A model generated the notes under the pieces. The model made no database searches, was not told the DNA's origin, and saw only the letters and a list, made by a program, of their open reading frames with translations. A stretch of DNA of 64,000 bases from NCBI RefSeq assembly GCF_900110025.1, contig NZ_FOCE01000009.1, positions 91,196 to 155,195 on the forward strand. The letters are read 5' to 3'. Both the position numbers and the translations under genes were made by a program. Source of the DNA: Gemmobacter aquatilis. GTDB taxonomy: Bacteria > Pseudomonadota > Alphaproteobacteria > Rhodobacterales > Rhodobacteraceae. This document shows, piece after piece, positions 1 to 10,399 of the stretch (position 1 is its first letter; each line of letters starts with the position of its first letter).

Positions 1-38
1 TGGGATGCAAGGCGCGGATATGCGGGCCGCAGAGTCAT
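1..38 (-). CDS. Partial small CDS between sdhA and (presumably) sdhB
   Basis: An ATG on the minus strand overlaps the sdhA stop codon in a TGATG arrangement, and the frame stays open for 12 codons ([12 protein letters not shown]) to the window edge. Such coupling is typical of a translated downstream gene. Rhodobacteraceae often carry a small uncharacterised gene between sdhA and sdhB, so this is probably its N-terminus. Too little is visible to name it. Confidence 0.4.
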   Translation of the reverse strand, partial: MTLRPAYPRLAS

Positions 39-1840
39 CAGAACTTCCGCTCTGCCGGGGCGATCTTCTTCAGGCTGATGCCGCCCGCCGATTCCGGGGT
101 CAGCGGATCGACATGCACGGGACGGAAATCCAGCGTGCATTTCGCGCCATCCACCCAGGCCAGCGTGTGCTTGCGCCAGTTCAGATCGTCCCGCGTCGGG
201 TAATCCTCGTGCGCATGGGCGCCGCGGCTTTCGGTGCGGGCATGGGCGCCATAGATCGTGGCCAGCGCGTTGGGCATCAGGTTGGTCAGTTCCAGCGTTT
301 CCATCAGGTCGCTGTTCCACACCAGACTGCGATCCGTCACTTTCAGATCGCCCATCTTGCCCGCAATCGCGGTCATCTTCCGCTCGCCCTCGGCCAGCGT
401 CTTTTCGGTGCGGAACACGGCGGCGTCGGCCTGCATCGTCTTCTGCATCTCAAGCCGCAATTCGGCGGTCGGCACGGCGCCCTTGGCGTGGCGCAGATCG
501 TCGAACCGACCCAGCGCCTTGTCCACCTCGGCGGTGTTCACCGGGGCCGAGCGTTCCTTGGGGTTCACGATCTCGCCCGCGCGGATCGCCGCCGCCCGAC
601 CGAACACCACAAGGTCGATCAGCGAGTTGGAGCCGAGCCGGTTCGCCCCGTGCACCGAAGCGCAGCCCGCCTCGCCCACCGCCATCAGGCCGGGGAACAC
701 GGCATCCGGGTTGCCCGGCTGCGGGTTCAGCACTTCGCCCCAATAGTTGGTGGGGATGCCGCCCATGTTGTAATGCACCGTCGGCAGAACCGGGATCGGT
801 TCCTTGTTCAGATCGACCCCGGCAAAGATCTTGGCCGATTCCGAAATGCCCGGCAGACGCAGCGCCAGCGTTTCCGGCGGCAGGTGGTTCAGGTGCAGGT
901 GGATATGGTCGCCTTCCGCGCCCACGCCCCGGCCTTCACGGATTTCCAGCGTCATGCAGCGGGACACATAGTCGCGCGGCGCCAGATCCTTGTAATGGGG
1001 CGCATAACGCTCCATGAACCGCTCGCCCTTGGAGTTGGTGAGATAACCCCCTTCGCCGCGCGCACCTTCGGTGATCAGGCAGCCCGAGCCATAGATGCCG
1101 GTCGGGTGGAACTGCACGAATTCCATGTCTTGCAGCGGCAGGCCCGCACGGGCCACCATGCCGCCGCCGTCGCCGGTGCAGGTATGGGCCGAGGTCGCGC
1201 TGAAATAGGCCCGGCCATAGCCGCCGGTCGCCAGCACGGTCATCTTGGCGTTGAAGACGTGAATGGTGCCGTCATCCAGCTTCCACGCCACCACGCCGGT
1301 GCAACGCCCGTCGGTCATGATCAGATCGAGCGCGAAATATTCGACGAAGAATTCCGCGTTGTTCTTCAGGCTCTGGCCATACAGCGTATGCAGGATGGCG
1401 TGGCCGGTGCGGTCGGCGGCGGCGCAGGTGCGCTGCACCGGCGGGCCTTCGCCGAATTCGGTGGTATGGCCGCCGAACGGGCGCTGATAGATCTTGCCCT
1501 CTTCGGTGCGGCTGAACGGAACGCCGTAATGTTCCAGCTCGTACACCGCCTTCGGCGCCTCGCGCGCCAGATATTCCATCGCGTCGGTATCGCCCAGCCA
1601 GTCCGACCCTTTCACGGTGTCGTACATGTGCCACTGCCAGTTGTCCGGGCCCATGTTCGACAGCGAGGCGGCGATGCCGCCCTGTGCCGCAACGGTGTGG
1701 CTGCGCGTCGGGAACACCTTGGTCACGCAGGCCGTGCGCAGGCCCTGTTCGGCCATGCCCAGCGTCGCGCGCAGACCCGCGCCACCGGCACCGACCACCA
1801 CGACATCATAGTCGTGCACTTCATAGGGATAAGCAGTCAT
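38..1840 (-). CDS. sdhA: Succinate dehydrogenase flavoprotein subunit SdhA
   Basis: This is the catalytic flavoprotein of respiratory complex II. It oxidises succinate to fumarate at the cytoplasmic face of the membrane and passes electrons to SdhB and then ubiquinone. The 600-residue length is normal. The N-terminus has a Rossmann FAD motif ([11 protein letters not shown], about residues 16-26), followed by [10 protein letters not shown], whose His (about residue 48) is the residue that covalently binds FAD in this family. The substrate-binding [14 protein letters not shown] and ARGEGG segments are present. It lies 9 bp after sdhD in a leftward sdhC-sdhD-sdhA operon and overlaps a small downstream ORF. 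sdhB must lie beyond the window edge. Confidence 0.98.
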   Translation of the reverse strand: MTAYPYEVHDYDVVVVGAGGAGLRATLGMAEQGLRTACVTKVFPTRSHTVAAQGGIAASLSNMGPDNWQWHMYDTVKGSDWLGDTDAMEYLAREAPKAVYELEHYGVPFSRTEEGKIYQRPFGGHTTEFGEGPPVQRTCAAADRTGHAILHTLYGQSLKNNAEFFVEYFALDLIMTDGRCTGVVAWKLDDGTIHVFNAKMTVLATGGYGRAYFSATSAHTCTGDGGGMVARAGLPLQDMEFVQFHPTGIYGSGCLITEGARGEGGYLTNSKGERFMERYAPHYKDLAPRDYVSRCMTLEIREGRGVGAEGDHIHLHLNHLPPETLALRLPGISESAKIFAGVDLNKEPIPVLPTVHYNMGGIPTNYWGEVLNPQPGNPDAVFPGLMAVGEAGCASVHGANRLGSNSLIDLVVFGRAAAIRAGEIVNPKERSAPVNTAEVDKALGRFDDLRHAKGAVPTAELRLEMQKTMQADAAVFRTEKTLAEGERKMTAIAGKMGDLKVTDRSLVWNSDLMETLELTNLMPNALATIYGAHARTESRGAHAHEDYPTRDDLNWRKHTLAWVDGAKCTLDFRPVHVDPLTPESAGGISLKKIAPAERKF

Positions 1841-1849
1841 GTCAGCCTC

Positions 1850-2221
1850 TCAGAGCGCCAGTTTCGCAAGGGCGTAAAAGCCCACCGCGATCACCGCGTA
1901 AGAAATCGAAATCACCAGCATGATCAGGCCCTTCTTCGCGCTGCCGCGCGCATAGTCCTCGATCATCATGGTGGCCCCCTTGGCGAAATGGCGCATCCCC
2001 ACGAACAGGACGAGCCCGGTCAGGATGGCCGGAAACGGGTGCGAAAAGGTCGCCAGAACCGCGTCATGGCTTTTCCCCAGCGCCGAGCCGAAGACATAAA
2101 GCCAGACCGGCACCATGAAGGCCAGCCCGACGGCGGACACCTGCATGTACCAGTGATGCTCGGTGCCGGTGCCTGCGGCACCCTTGCCCTCGGCGCGCTT
2201 GCGGTCGGTCAGATAGCGCAT
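1850..2221 (-). CDS. sdhD: Succinate dehydrogenase membrane anchor subunit SdhD
   Basis: This 123-residue small membrane anchor of complex II follows sdhC by 10 bp and precedes sdhA. It has three hydrophobic segments (about residues 28-48, 58-76 and 98-120). The middle one contains HPFPAILTG and the following loop MRHFAKGATMMIEDYARG, where the H-x(10)-D-Y signature typical of SdhD contributes to haem and quinone binding. Sequence conservation in SdhD is low, so the assignment depends on topology, size and position as well as that signature. Confidence 0.93.
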   Translation of the reverse strand: MRYLTDRKRAEGKGAAGTGTEHHWYMQVSAVGLAFMVPVWLYVFGSALGKSHDAVLATFSHPFPAILTGLVLFVGMRHFAKGATMMIEDYARGSAKKGLIMLVISISYAVIAVGFYALAKLAL

Positions 2222-2231
2222 CTCAGCCTCC

Positions 2232-2615
2232 TCAGACCAGAATGATGGTGATGACGGTCAGCACGACCGACCCGATGATGCAGGCCCAGCCGAGCTTCTC
2301 GGCGGTGGGAATGTCGAGCCCCTTTCCCGCATCGTAATAAAGGTGCCGCAGACCGGCGAGGTAGTGATACCACACCGCCCAGGCCGACAGCGTGAACACC
2401 AGATCGCCGAACCACGAGGTTGCGACGCCATTGGCCAGTGCAAAATACTCGGGCGAGATCGCGGCCGACAGCAGCCACCACACCGCAAGCAGCGTGCCCA
2501 CGATCAGCCCGTTGCCGGTGATCCGCGTCAGGATCGAGGTGATCGAGGTCAGTTGCGGGCGATAGATCTGGAGATGGGGGGAAAGGGGGCGCTCGACCCG
2601 CTTCACTTCAGCCAT
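2232..2615 (-). CDS. sdhC: Succinate dehydrogenase cytochrome b556 subunit SdhC
   Basis: This is the 127-residue larger membrane anchor of complex II. The N-terminal signature SPHLQIYRPQLTSITSI and the histidine region HYLAGLRHLYYD (about residues 84-95, the haem b ligand area) are diagnostic. Three transmembrane segments follow the N-terminal amphipathic part. The open frame extends upstream to 2996, but the ATG at 2615 (protein begins MAEVKRVERP) gives the family-normal length, and the upstream extension looks non-coding. It is the first gene of sdhCDA, and a paired palindromic operator lies about 150 bp upstream. Confidence 0.96.
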   Translation of the reverse strand: MAEVKRVERPLSPHLQIYRPQLTSITSILTRITGNGLIVGTLLAVWWLLSAAISPEYFALANGVATSWFGDLVFTLSAWAVWYHYLAGLRHLYYDAGKGLDIPTAEKLGWACIIGSVVLTVITIILV

Positions 2616-2764
2616 GACATTTCCCTTTGTCGCTTGGCGCGGCAGAAGGGCCGCGCGCTGGCAGGATTTCCTGTATGTTTCATTAGCGCCTTTTTCGCGC
2701 AAGTCACGCGCGCTTTCGCTGCCATTCCGGGCTGTTGCCGCTATCAGGCAGGATTTTTTCGATT

Positions 2765-2795
2765 TGTGATCACGTTTTTTCGGGCTGTGATCACG
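2765..2795. promoter_or_regulatory. Paired palindromic operator upstream of sdhC
   Basis: Two copies of TGTGATCACG (2765-2774 and 2786-2795) are separated by an 11-bp T/G-rich spacer, which places their centres 21 bp apart, two helical turns. The same arrangement with TGTGATCACA recurs upstream of sucC at 10262-10292, and the spacer matches at 9 of 11 positions. It lies 150-180 bp before the sdhC start. The binding protein is unknown. The tight palindrome lacks the N6 spacer of a CRP site and suggests a GntR- or MarR-type dimer. Confidence 0.65.
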
Positions 2796-2875
2796 ACCGG
2801 CCGGATCGATCCGACTCAGCCGCTGCGCCCGGATCGACGCGGGCAGGGGGGCGCTGCCCCCGCGCCTGCGGCGCT

Positions 2876-2945
2876 CCCCCGGGATATTTTTACCAAGATG
2901 AAAGAGCCCGCCTTGCCGCTTCACCCTGCCCAAATACTCAGGGGG
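2876..2945. repeat. Inverted pair of a dispersed GGRGTATTT...GATGAA repeat
   Basis: A copy of the element GGGATATTTTTACCAAGATG reads rightward at about 2880-2899. A diverged copy reads leftward at about 2920-2945 (its reverse complement contains GAGTATTTGGGCAGGGTGAA). Copies also occur at about 46917-46943, 48063-48088 and 50284-50305. The inverted pair occupies the space between mch and the sdhC promoter and could fold or terminate transcription. The rest of the 2616-2992 gap holds only the sdhC operator, with no gene I can support. Confidence 0.5.
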
Positions 2946-2992
2946 TGAATTGGCCGCAGGCCAAGAGGGGGCATCGCCCCCTCGCCACGGCG

Positions 2993-4024
2993 TCACACCG
3001 GCATCAGCGCCCAGTAATCCAGATCCAGCAGCACTTCGGGCAGATACTTGCCATCCTCACCCTTCAGCGCAAACGGCGCCGCCCCCTGTTTCACCGCCAC
3101 CAGCCGCAGCCGGATCGCGCCGACCCCCGGCGCTGCGGTCGGCGCCTTGTCCAGCACCTCGGACCAGCATTTCACCGTATCGCCGGCGAAGCAGGGGTTC
3201 GCATGGGCACCGCCATTCAGCGCCACGATCATCTGCGCATTGGCCAGCCCGTTGAAGCTCAGCGCCCGCGCCATCGAGATCACATGCCCGCCATAGATCA
3301 GCCGCTTGCCATCCTCGCGGAAGGTGGCGTCGAAATGCACCTTGGCGGTGTTCTGCCACAGGCGCGTGGCGATCATGTGTTCCGCTTCCTCGATCGTCAC
3401 GCCATCGACATGCTCGATCTTTTCACCGATCTCATAATGGCCCAGACGATGCGCCTCGCCCGCCAGCGCGAAATCATAGCTGCTGAAATCCAGCCCCGCC
3501 GGGATCACCAGCGCCCCGGGCACCACCACCTTTGCCAGATCCGGCACCACCGCTTCGGGCGCGGGCACCTCCAGCCGGTTCTTGCGCACCATCACCCAGC
3601 GCACATATTCCATCACCACGGTGTCGTTCTGGTTGATGCCGCGCGTGCGCACATAAACCACGCCTGACTTGCCGTTGGAGTTTTCCTTCAGCCCGATCAC
3701 CGTCGATTCCGACCGCAGCGTATCGCCCGGATAGACCGGCGCCAGCCAGCGCCCCTCGGCATAGCCCAGATTGGCCACCGCATTCAGGCTGACATCCGGC
3801 ACCGTCTTGCCGAACACCACATGGAAGGCGGCCAGATCGTCGATCGGGCTGGCCGGCAGCCCGCAGGCCCGCGCGAATGCGTCCGAGGAATACAGCGCAT
3901 GACGCGCCGGATACATCGCGTGATACAGCGCCCGCTCGCCGCCCGAAACGGTGCGCGGCACGGCGTGGATGATCGTCTCGCCGAGGCGGTAATCCTCGAA
4001 GAAGCGGCCCGGATTGGTTTTCAT
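2993..4024 (-). CDS. mch: Mesaconyl-CoA hydratase (MaoC-type hotdog), ethylmalonyl-CoA pathway
   Basis: This 343-residue protein begins MKTNPGRFFEDYRLGETI and has two consecutive MaoC-like hotdog halves, one ending near residue 160 and the second containing HFDATFREDGKRLIYGGHVISMARAL. Mch hydrates mesaconyl-C1-CoA to beta-methylmalyl-CoA, a late step of the ethylmalonyl-CoA pathway for assimilating acetyl-CoA. The length and the GERALYHAMYPARHALYSSDAFA region match my memory of the R. sphaeroides enzyme. Its neighbours fit: the thioesterase-like mcl2 lies nearby and ecm further on. It lies leftward, upstream of sdhC with its own spacing. Confidence 0.93.
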   Translation of the reverse strand: MKTNPGRFFEDYRLGETIIHAVPRTVSGGERALYHAMYPARHALYSSDAFARACGLPASPIDDLAAFHVVFGKTVPDVSLNAVANLGYAEGRWLAPVYPGDTLRSESTVIGLKENSNGKSGVVYVRTRGINQNDTVVMEYVRWVMVRKNRLEVPAPEAVVPDLAKVVVPGALVIPAGLDFSSYDFALAGEAHRLGHYEIGEKIEHVDGVTIEEAEHMIATRLWQNTAKVHFDATFREDGKRLIYGGHVISMARALSFNGLANAQMIVALNGGAHANPCFAGDTVKCWSEVLDKAPTAAPGVGAIRLRLVAVKQGAAPFALKGEDGKYLPEVLLDLDYWALMPV

Positions 4025-4062
4025 CGCGGATACTCCGTAGGGCGGGGGGCTTCCCGCCGTCT

Positions 4063-4089
4063 GAAAAACGGGGCAGGCGGCCTGCCCCG
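4063..4089 (-). terminator. Rho-independent terminator after the DUF1737 gene
   Basis: Reading leftward, GGGGCAGG - CCG - CCTGCCCC forms a strong hairpin followed by GTTTTT. It begins six bases beyond the stop codon at 4095, so it ends the NnrU-DUF1737 unit and separates it from mch. A CCGTAGGGCGGGG-type intergenic repeat (4035-4058) lies beside it. Confidence 0.75.
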
Positions 4090-4094
4090 CGGGA

Positions 4095-4307
4095 TCACTG
4101 TTCGCCCAGCTTGATCTCGGGGCTGTATTCGCCGGGCACTTCCTTCACCACCGCCTGCCCGCAGCGCATCACCCCGCGCGCCGCGTCAAAGGCATAGGCC
4201 GGGTCGCCCTGCAGCGCCCAGCCCTTGTTCAGCGCCGCGGTCACCTTGTGGCAAAAGGCCGAAGTGTCATCGTCGGACAGAAAGCGGTAGAGTTTCATCG
4301 TCTTCAT
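4095..4307 (-). CDS. DUF1737 domain protein
   Basis: This 70-residue protein begins MKTMKLYRFLSDDDTSAFC and continues through LNKGWALQGDPAYAFD, the pattern of the small DUF1737 family (a short domain with a conserved GW-L-G-P core). Its function is unknown. The frame is open upstream, but the ATG at 4307 fits the family length and begins 4 bp after the NnrU stop, so the two are co-transcribed. A terminator follows directly. Confidence 0.8.
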   Translation of the reverse strand: MKTMKLYRFLSDDDTSAFCHKVTAALNKGWALQGDPAYAFDAARGVMRCGQAVVKEVPGEYSPEIKLGEQ

Positions 4308-4311
4308 CACA

Positions 4312-4860
4312 TCACCCGAATGTCGGATAGCCGAGCGCGATATGCGCCCCGGCGATTGCGCCATAGACCAGCAGGGTGCCCACCGCCGCCATGACCTCCA
4401 TCTTCGCGCCCTTGCCGCGCGGCGGCACCCAGCCCGGTTGCGCCCGGTTGATCATCGCCATTTCCAGCACCGCCCAGACGGCCATGCCGCCGAACAGCAC
4501 GAAAGACGGCACATCGCCATTCACCAGCAGATGCGCCACGGCCCAGACGATGACCCCAGTCAGCATCGGATGCCGCATCCGCTGCGCCACGGCGGTCTTC
4601 ATCCCCGCTGCGGCAAACAGATAGACCGAGACCAGCATCAGCAGGTTGTTGATCCCCACCAGCGCCGGGCTGCGGCCCCAGAACACCGCGCCCTCCGCCC
4701 CGCGATAGCCGATCACCATCAGCCCCAGCGACACCAGCAGGGCGACGGTCACCACCGCCTTGCCACGCTCGCCCATCGCCGCCCGGGGGCCGGGCGCCAG
4801 CCGTTTGAACATGTGGGCGCCCGCCCAGATCAGCAGGCCAAGGATCAGAAGGGGCATCAT
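4312..4860 (-). CDS. NnrU family integral membrane protein
   Basis: This 182-residue, very hydrophobic protein has about five membrane segments. The motifs GLLIWAGAHMFKRLAP at the start and MRHPMLTGVIVWAVAHLLVNGD in the middle are typical of the NnrU/isoprenylcysteine-methyltransferase-like superfamily. NnrU was named from denitrification clusters, but this copy sits among carbon-metabolism genes and no nitrogen-oxide genes are near, so a role in denitrification is not implied. It is co-directional with the DUF1737 gene downstream and malyl-CoA thioesterase upstream. Confidence 0.82.
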   Translation of the reverse strand: MMPLLILGLLIWAGAHMFKRLAPGPRAAMGERGKAVVTVALLVSLGLMVIGYRGAEGAVFWGRSPALVGINNLLMLVSVYLFAAAGMKTAVAQRMRHPMLTGVIVWAVAHLLVNGDVPSFVLFGGMAVWAVLEMAMINRAQPGWVPPRGKGAKMEVMAAVGTLLVYGAIAGAHIALGYPTFG

Positions 4861-4896
4861 GCAGCTCCGGTGTGAAGGATCACCGCCACCCTGCGC

Positions 4897-5766
4897 TTAT
4901 CCGGCCAGCGCCGCAATCGCCGCCGCCTTGGCCAGCGTCGCCTTGGCGGTCACGATATGCAGGTTTTCGACGATCTTGCCATCGACCACCGCCACGCCGC
5001 CGCCATTCGCCATCACCTCGTCAAAGGCGGCAATCTGGCGCTGCGCCAGGTCGATTTCCGCGTCAGAGGGCGCAAAGGCGCGGTTGGCAATCTCCAATTG
5101 GGCCGGATGGATCAGCGTCTTGCCGTCAAAGCCCATGTCACGGCCCTGTTCGCATTCGAACAGCAGCCCGTCCTCGTCCTTGAACGCATTATAGACGCCA
5201 TCGACCAGAATCAGCCCATGCGCCCGCCCGGCCAGCAGGCACAGCCCCAACCCCGCCTGCATCGGCAGCCGGTCGGCCCGGAAGCGCGAGTTCAGCTCTT
5301 TCGCAAGGTCATTGGTGCCCATCACCATGCCCTTCAGCTTGGGATGCGCCGCGATTTCGGCGGCGTTCAGCATCCCCTGACAGGTCTCCATCATCGCCCA
5401 GAGATCGGCGCCCGGCACCAGCGCCGCCACCGCATCCAGATCGCGGGCGCAGTTCACCTTGGGGATCAGCACCGCGTCGATCTTGGCGCCGCGGGCAATC
5501 GCCTCGTCCATCGCATTGCAATCGGCGGCGCCCCATTCGGTGTCCAGCCCGTTGATCCGCACGATGCGCGCGCGCGCGCCGAAATCCCAATCGGTCAGCA
5601 CCTGCGCCAGCAGCTTGCGCGCGGCGGGCTTTTCATCCGGCGCCACCGCGTCTTCCAGATCGAAGATGATCGCATCGGCGGGCAGGCCCATCGCCTTTTC
5701 CAGCGCCCGCTCTTTCGAGCCGGGGATGTAAAGCACCGAACGGTAGGGGCGGGCGGTCTGGGTCAT
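4897..5766 (-). CDS. mcl2: (3S)-malyl-CoA thioesterase (CitE-like), Mcl2
   Basis: This 289-residue TIM-barrel protein belongs to the CitE/malyl-CoA lyase superfamily. It begins with RPYRSVLYIPGSKERALEKA and contains IIFDLEDAV (metal-binding acidic residues) and GKTLIHPAQLEIAN. Its position close to mch and mdh, and its length below that of true malyl-CoA lyase (about 318 residues), point to the malyl-CoA thioesterase paralogue of the ethylmalonyl-CoA pathway. That enzyme hydrolyses (3S)-malyl-CoA to malate and CoA. A bifunctional lyase or citramalyl-CoA lyase is the main alternative. Confidence 0.85.
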   Translation of the reverse strand: MTQTARPYRSVLYIPGSKERALEKAMGLPADAIIFDLEDAVAPDEKPAARKLLAQVLTDWDFGARARIVRINGLDTEWGAADCNAMDEAIARGAKIDAVLIPKVNCARDLDAVAALVPGADLWAMMETCQGMLNAAEIAAHPKLKGMVMGTNDLAKELNSRFRADRLPMQAGLGLCLLAGRAHGLILVDGVYNAFKDEDGLLFECEQGRDMGFDGKTLIHPAQLEIANRAFAPSDAEIDLAQRQIAAFDEVMANGGGVAVVDGKIVENLHIVTAKATLAKAAAIAALAG

Positions 5767-5932
5767 GAGTCTCTCCCAAGCAAGATTCTTTCGCCAAAGA
5801 CCACATCAGCGGCATATTCGGCAAGCCCCGATTTGCCGCAGCGCAGAATTTCCGCCCTGCTCCTTCCTCTGTGCGTCAAAACCCCGGCCTATGCGCCGCT
5901 GATGTTGTAGCGCCCCGGCCTGACAAACGCGC

Positions 5933-5957
5933 CCCCTCCCCCTGCAGGGGGGAGGGC
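5933..5957. repeat. GC-rich intergenic hairpin repeat
   Basis: A CCCTCCCCC - TGCA - GGGGGGAGGG hairpin lies between mcl2 and the TSUP gene, followed by a G-rich stretch. Repeats of this form recur between genes in this family and are often annotated as REP-like. It is not followed by a U-run in either direction, so I do not call it a terminator. Confidence 0.4.
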
Positions 5958-5994
5958 TGGGGTGGGGGTGGTCGCGCCGGTAGCCAGCCGCCGC

Positions 5995-7864
<1,870 letters not shown>

Positions 7865-7865
<1 letters not shown>

Positions 7866-8671
7866 TGCAACCGGCACCCGGATCTGACACGCGCGGCTTC
7901 GTCTTCGCGGCAACCGGGCCTTATACCGTGGCGGCGCAACGCGCCGCCCGCACCCTGCGCCGGGCCATGCCCTCGGCGCAGGTCGATCTCTTTACCGACC
8001 AGCCGCTGCAGGATGACGTGTTCGACCGCATCCACCTGCTGGCCGACAGCTTTCATCGCCCCAAGATCGAGGCGCTGCGCCGCTCCCGTTTCGCCCGCAC
8101 CGTCTATCTCGATACCGATACCGCCGTGCTCTGCGATGTCAGCGAGCTGTTCGACCTGCTGGATCACACCGAGCTGGCCGCCGCGCAGGGCTGGTCGCGC
8201 GCCAAGGTCTATTACGGCACCGGCCGCCTGCCGCGCGCCTTTCCGATGCTCAACGGCGGCGTCATCGCCCTGCGCCACAGCCCGGCCACGCAAGACCTGC
8301 TGACCCGGTGGGAAACGCTGATGCGCGACACCGGCGCAGCCCTCGATCAAGGCTGCCTGCGCGAGGTGCTGTTCGACAGTCGGCTGCCGTTTCTGGTGCT
8401 GCCCGGCGAATACAACGTCATCCACCTGTCGCTGCTGGATCACTGGCCCACCGAATTCGGCGCCCCGCGTATCCTGCATGTGCGCGCCCTGCATTTCGCC
8501 GAGCCGGGCGATCCCGCCACCTTCTACCGGATGCGCGAATTGCTCAGCCGCGAACGGGCGCAGATCCTCACCACCCTGGTCGAGGCCGATCCCACCTGGC
8601 CCGAAGGCGCCCCGCGCCGTGGGCTTCTGCGCGTGCCCGGCCCGAAGGGCAAGGGCGGCGACCCGTCCTGA
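7865..8671 (+). CDS. Glycosyltransferase-like (GT-A fold) protein
   Basis: This 268-residue protein has a DxD motif in TVYLDTDTAVLCDVSELFDLL (about residues 79-98), preceded by FHRPKIEALRRSRF. This is the pattern of nucleotide-diphospho-sugar transferases of the GT8-like group. MLNGGVIALRHS and the late LHVRALHF fit the same fold. The acceptor is unknown. It overlaps the mdh stop by one base and so is probably translated from the mdh mRNA, which is odd company for a TCA gene. The following SHOCT and methyltransferase genes may belong to the same unit. Confidence 0.65.
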
Positions 8672-8693
8672 CCCCCAACACAAGGAACGCGCG

Positions 8694-9461
8694 ATGTCTG
8701 ACCTGACCGACCACGGCGCCGCAGTCCAAGGCGCGCTCAGCCAGCGCTACGGCGTCAGCCCTGATGCCGTGCGCACCCTGATGGATGCCGTCAGCCGCGG
8801 CGCGGGCTATCAGGCGCAGTTCAGCCACCCGGAGCTCGGCGGCATGGGGCAATGGTCCTCGGGCGGCATGACGATGGTGGGCGACATGTTCAACACCGGG
8901 TTGCAGCACCTCGTCTCCAGCCTGTGCAACGAGATTGCCGCCGCACATGCGCAGGGCAGCTTCTACCTGCCCCCGCCGCAGTATGCGGGCACCCTGATGC
9001 AGATGTCGGGCGGCACATGGTGGCCTGCCGACCTTGGTCAGCCCTCCGCTTCCGGCGGGCAGAACGCCCTCAGCTACGCCATCTTCCCCGCCAGCCGCCG
9101 GCTTGCCGTCAACCTGAACGGCCAGATCACCGTCTATGACACCGGCGAGCATCAGATCGGCGGCATCAGCCAGCAGCAATCCGGCGATGCCAACTGGGCC
9201 TTCACCAGCCAGTTCGGCCCGGTCAACCTCGCCAGCCTGCCGGTGGTCTCGGGCACCCCCCCGGCCTTCTCCACCCCCGAACCCGTTTTGCAGCCCGTCA
9301 TGGCACAACCCGCCCCGCCCGCCACAGCCCTCTCGGGCCAGGCCACCACCCACGACCAGATCTTCGCCGCGCTGGAAAAGCTCGCGGCCCTGCACCAGAT
9401 CGGTGTGCTGACCGAGGCCGAATTTGCCAGCAAGAAGGCCGAACTCCTCGCCCGGCTCTGA
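8694..9461 (+). CDS. SHOCT-domain protein of unknown function
   Basis: This 255-residue protein begins MSDLTDHGAAVQGALSQRYG. The last 35 residues (DQIFAALEKLAALHQIGVLTEAEFASKKAELL) form a clear SHOCT module, a short C-terminal oligomerisation segment. The central part is Gly/Gln-rich (SGGMTMVGDMFNTG, PPPQYAGTLMQMSGG) and is followed by a Pro/Ala linker. No signal peptide or membrane helix is visible. The start at 8694 follows AAGGAACGCGCG. It lies 22 bp after the glycosyltransferase-like gene. Confidence 0.75.
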   Translation: MSDLTDHGAAVQGALSQRYGVSPDAVRTLMDAVSRGAGYQAQFSHPELGGMGQWSSGGMTMVGDMFNTGLQHLVSSLCNEIAAAHAQGSFYLPPPQYAGTLMQMSGGTWWPADLGQPSASGGQNALSYAIFPASRRLAVNLNGQITVYDTGEHQIGGISQQQSGDANWAFTSQFGPVNLASLPVVSGTPPAFSTPEPVLQPVMAQPAPPATALSGQATTHDQIFAALEKLAALHQIGVLTEAEFASKKAELLARL

Positions 9462-9511
9462 CACCGCCGCGCCCCTTTCCGCCCCGGCCCGCCCATGCTA
9501 GGTCCCGCGCC

Positions 9512-10189
9512 ATGACCACGCACATCTCGCCCTATCACGCCCCCGATTTCATCCCCGACGCGCTGGCCCGCGGCAAGCACCGCGCCATCATTGGCGGCCG
9601 GTGGGAGGAAACCGGCGTGATCCAGATGCAGATGCTGCTGGCCGAAGGGCTGCGCCCCAAACATACCCTGCTCGACATCGGCTGCGGCCCGCTGCGCACC
9701 GGCTGTCGGGCTGTGCCCTATCTGAACCCCGGCAACTACTGGGGCACCGATCTGTCGCGCGATCTGATCCTCAAAGGCTATGCCGAAGAACTGACCGAGG
9801 GCGACCGCGCCCGCCTGCCGCGCGATCACCTGATCGGCGACGCCGATTTCGCGCTGCCCGGCGTGCCGCGCGACTTCGACTATATCCTGTGCTTCGCCGT
9901 CTTCACCCATCTGCCGATGAACCACCTGCGCCGCGCCCTGCTGCGCATCGCCACCCATGTGACGCGGTTTGACAAGCTGATCTTCACCGTCTTCCTCGCC
10001 CCCGATGCGCAGGCCAGCCTTGGCCCGGTGCGTCAGCCCGACGGCGTGGTGACCCATGACATCCGCCCGCCCTATCACCTGCTGGCCGAGGATGTGCACC
10101 ACCTTGCCGCACAGGCCGGGCTGGCCGTCGAAATCCGCCCCAACCGCCTGCCGCGCGGTCAGGTGCTCTGCGTGGCGCAGCGCCGCTGA
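9512..10189 (+). CDS. SAM-dependent methyltransferase (class I)
   Basis: This 225-residue protein has motif I at HTLLDIGCGPLRTGCRAVPYL (about residues 49-69), followed by NYWGTDLSRDLILKGY, the usual acidic-loop region. FDYILCFAVFTHLPMNHLRRALLRI is a post-motif II/III pattern common in methyltransferases of surface-glycan or small-molecule pathways. The substrate is unknown. It is co-directional with the glycosyltransferase-like and SHOCT genes, and the trio may modify a polysaccharide or protein. Confidence 0.75.
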   Translation: MTTHISPYHAPDFIPDALARGKHRAIIGGRWEETGVIQMQMLLAEGLRPKHTLLDIGCGPLRTGCRAVPYLNPGNYWGTDLSRDLILKGYAEELTEGDRARLPRDHLIGDADFALPGVPRDFDYILCFAVFTHLPMNHLRRALLRIATHVTRFDKLIFTVFLAPDAQASLGPVRQPDGVVTHDIRPPYHLLAEDVHHLAAQAGLAVEIRPNRLPRGQVLCVAQRR

Positions 10190-10261
10190 GTCCTTTGGAA
10201 TCACCGGACTTGTGCGCGCCGCAACGCGGCAATGCAGCGTTTGCGTAAACAGTTCCCACCT

Positions 10262-10292
10262 TGTGATCACACTTTTTCTGGCTGTGATCACA
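10262..10292. promoter_or_regulatory. Paired palindromic operator upstream of sucC
   Basis: Two perfect TGTGATCACA palindromes (10262-10271 and 10283-10292) have centres 21 bp apart, separated by CTTTTTCTGGC. They lie 108-138 bp upstream of the sucC start and copy the arrangement before sdhC at 2765-2795. The rest of the 10190-10399 gap shows no gene. Confidence 0.68.
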
Positions 10293-10399
10293 AAGGCGAT
10301 TTTTCTGCGCCAAAACCCGCCTGTCCTGCAAATCCCGTTTTGAACCTGCTGTTTTCTATGGCATCACGCCGCCAAATCAGCAGCGATGGGACATGATCC

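Noticed and set aside
2765..2795. Reading the TGTGATCAC pair as CRP or FnrL sites
   Set aside because: CRP sites need a 6-bp gap between TGTGA and TCACA, and FnrL sites read TTGAT-N4-ATCAA. Neither matches the compact palindrome.
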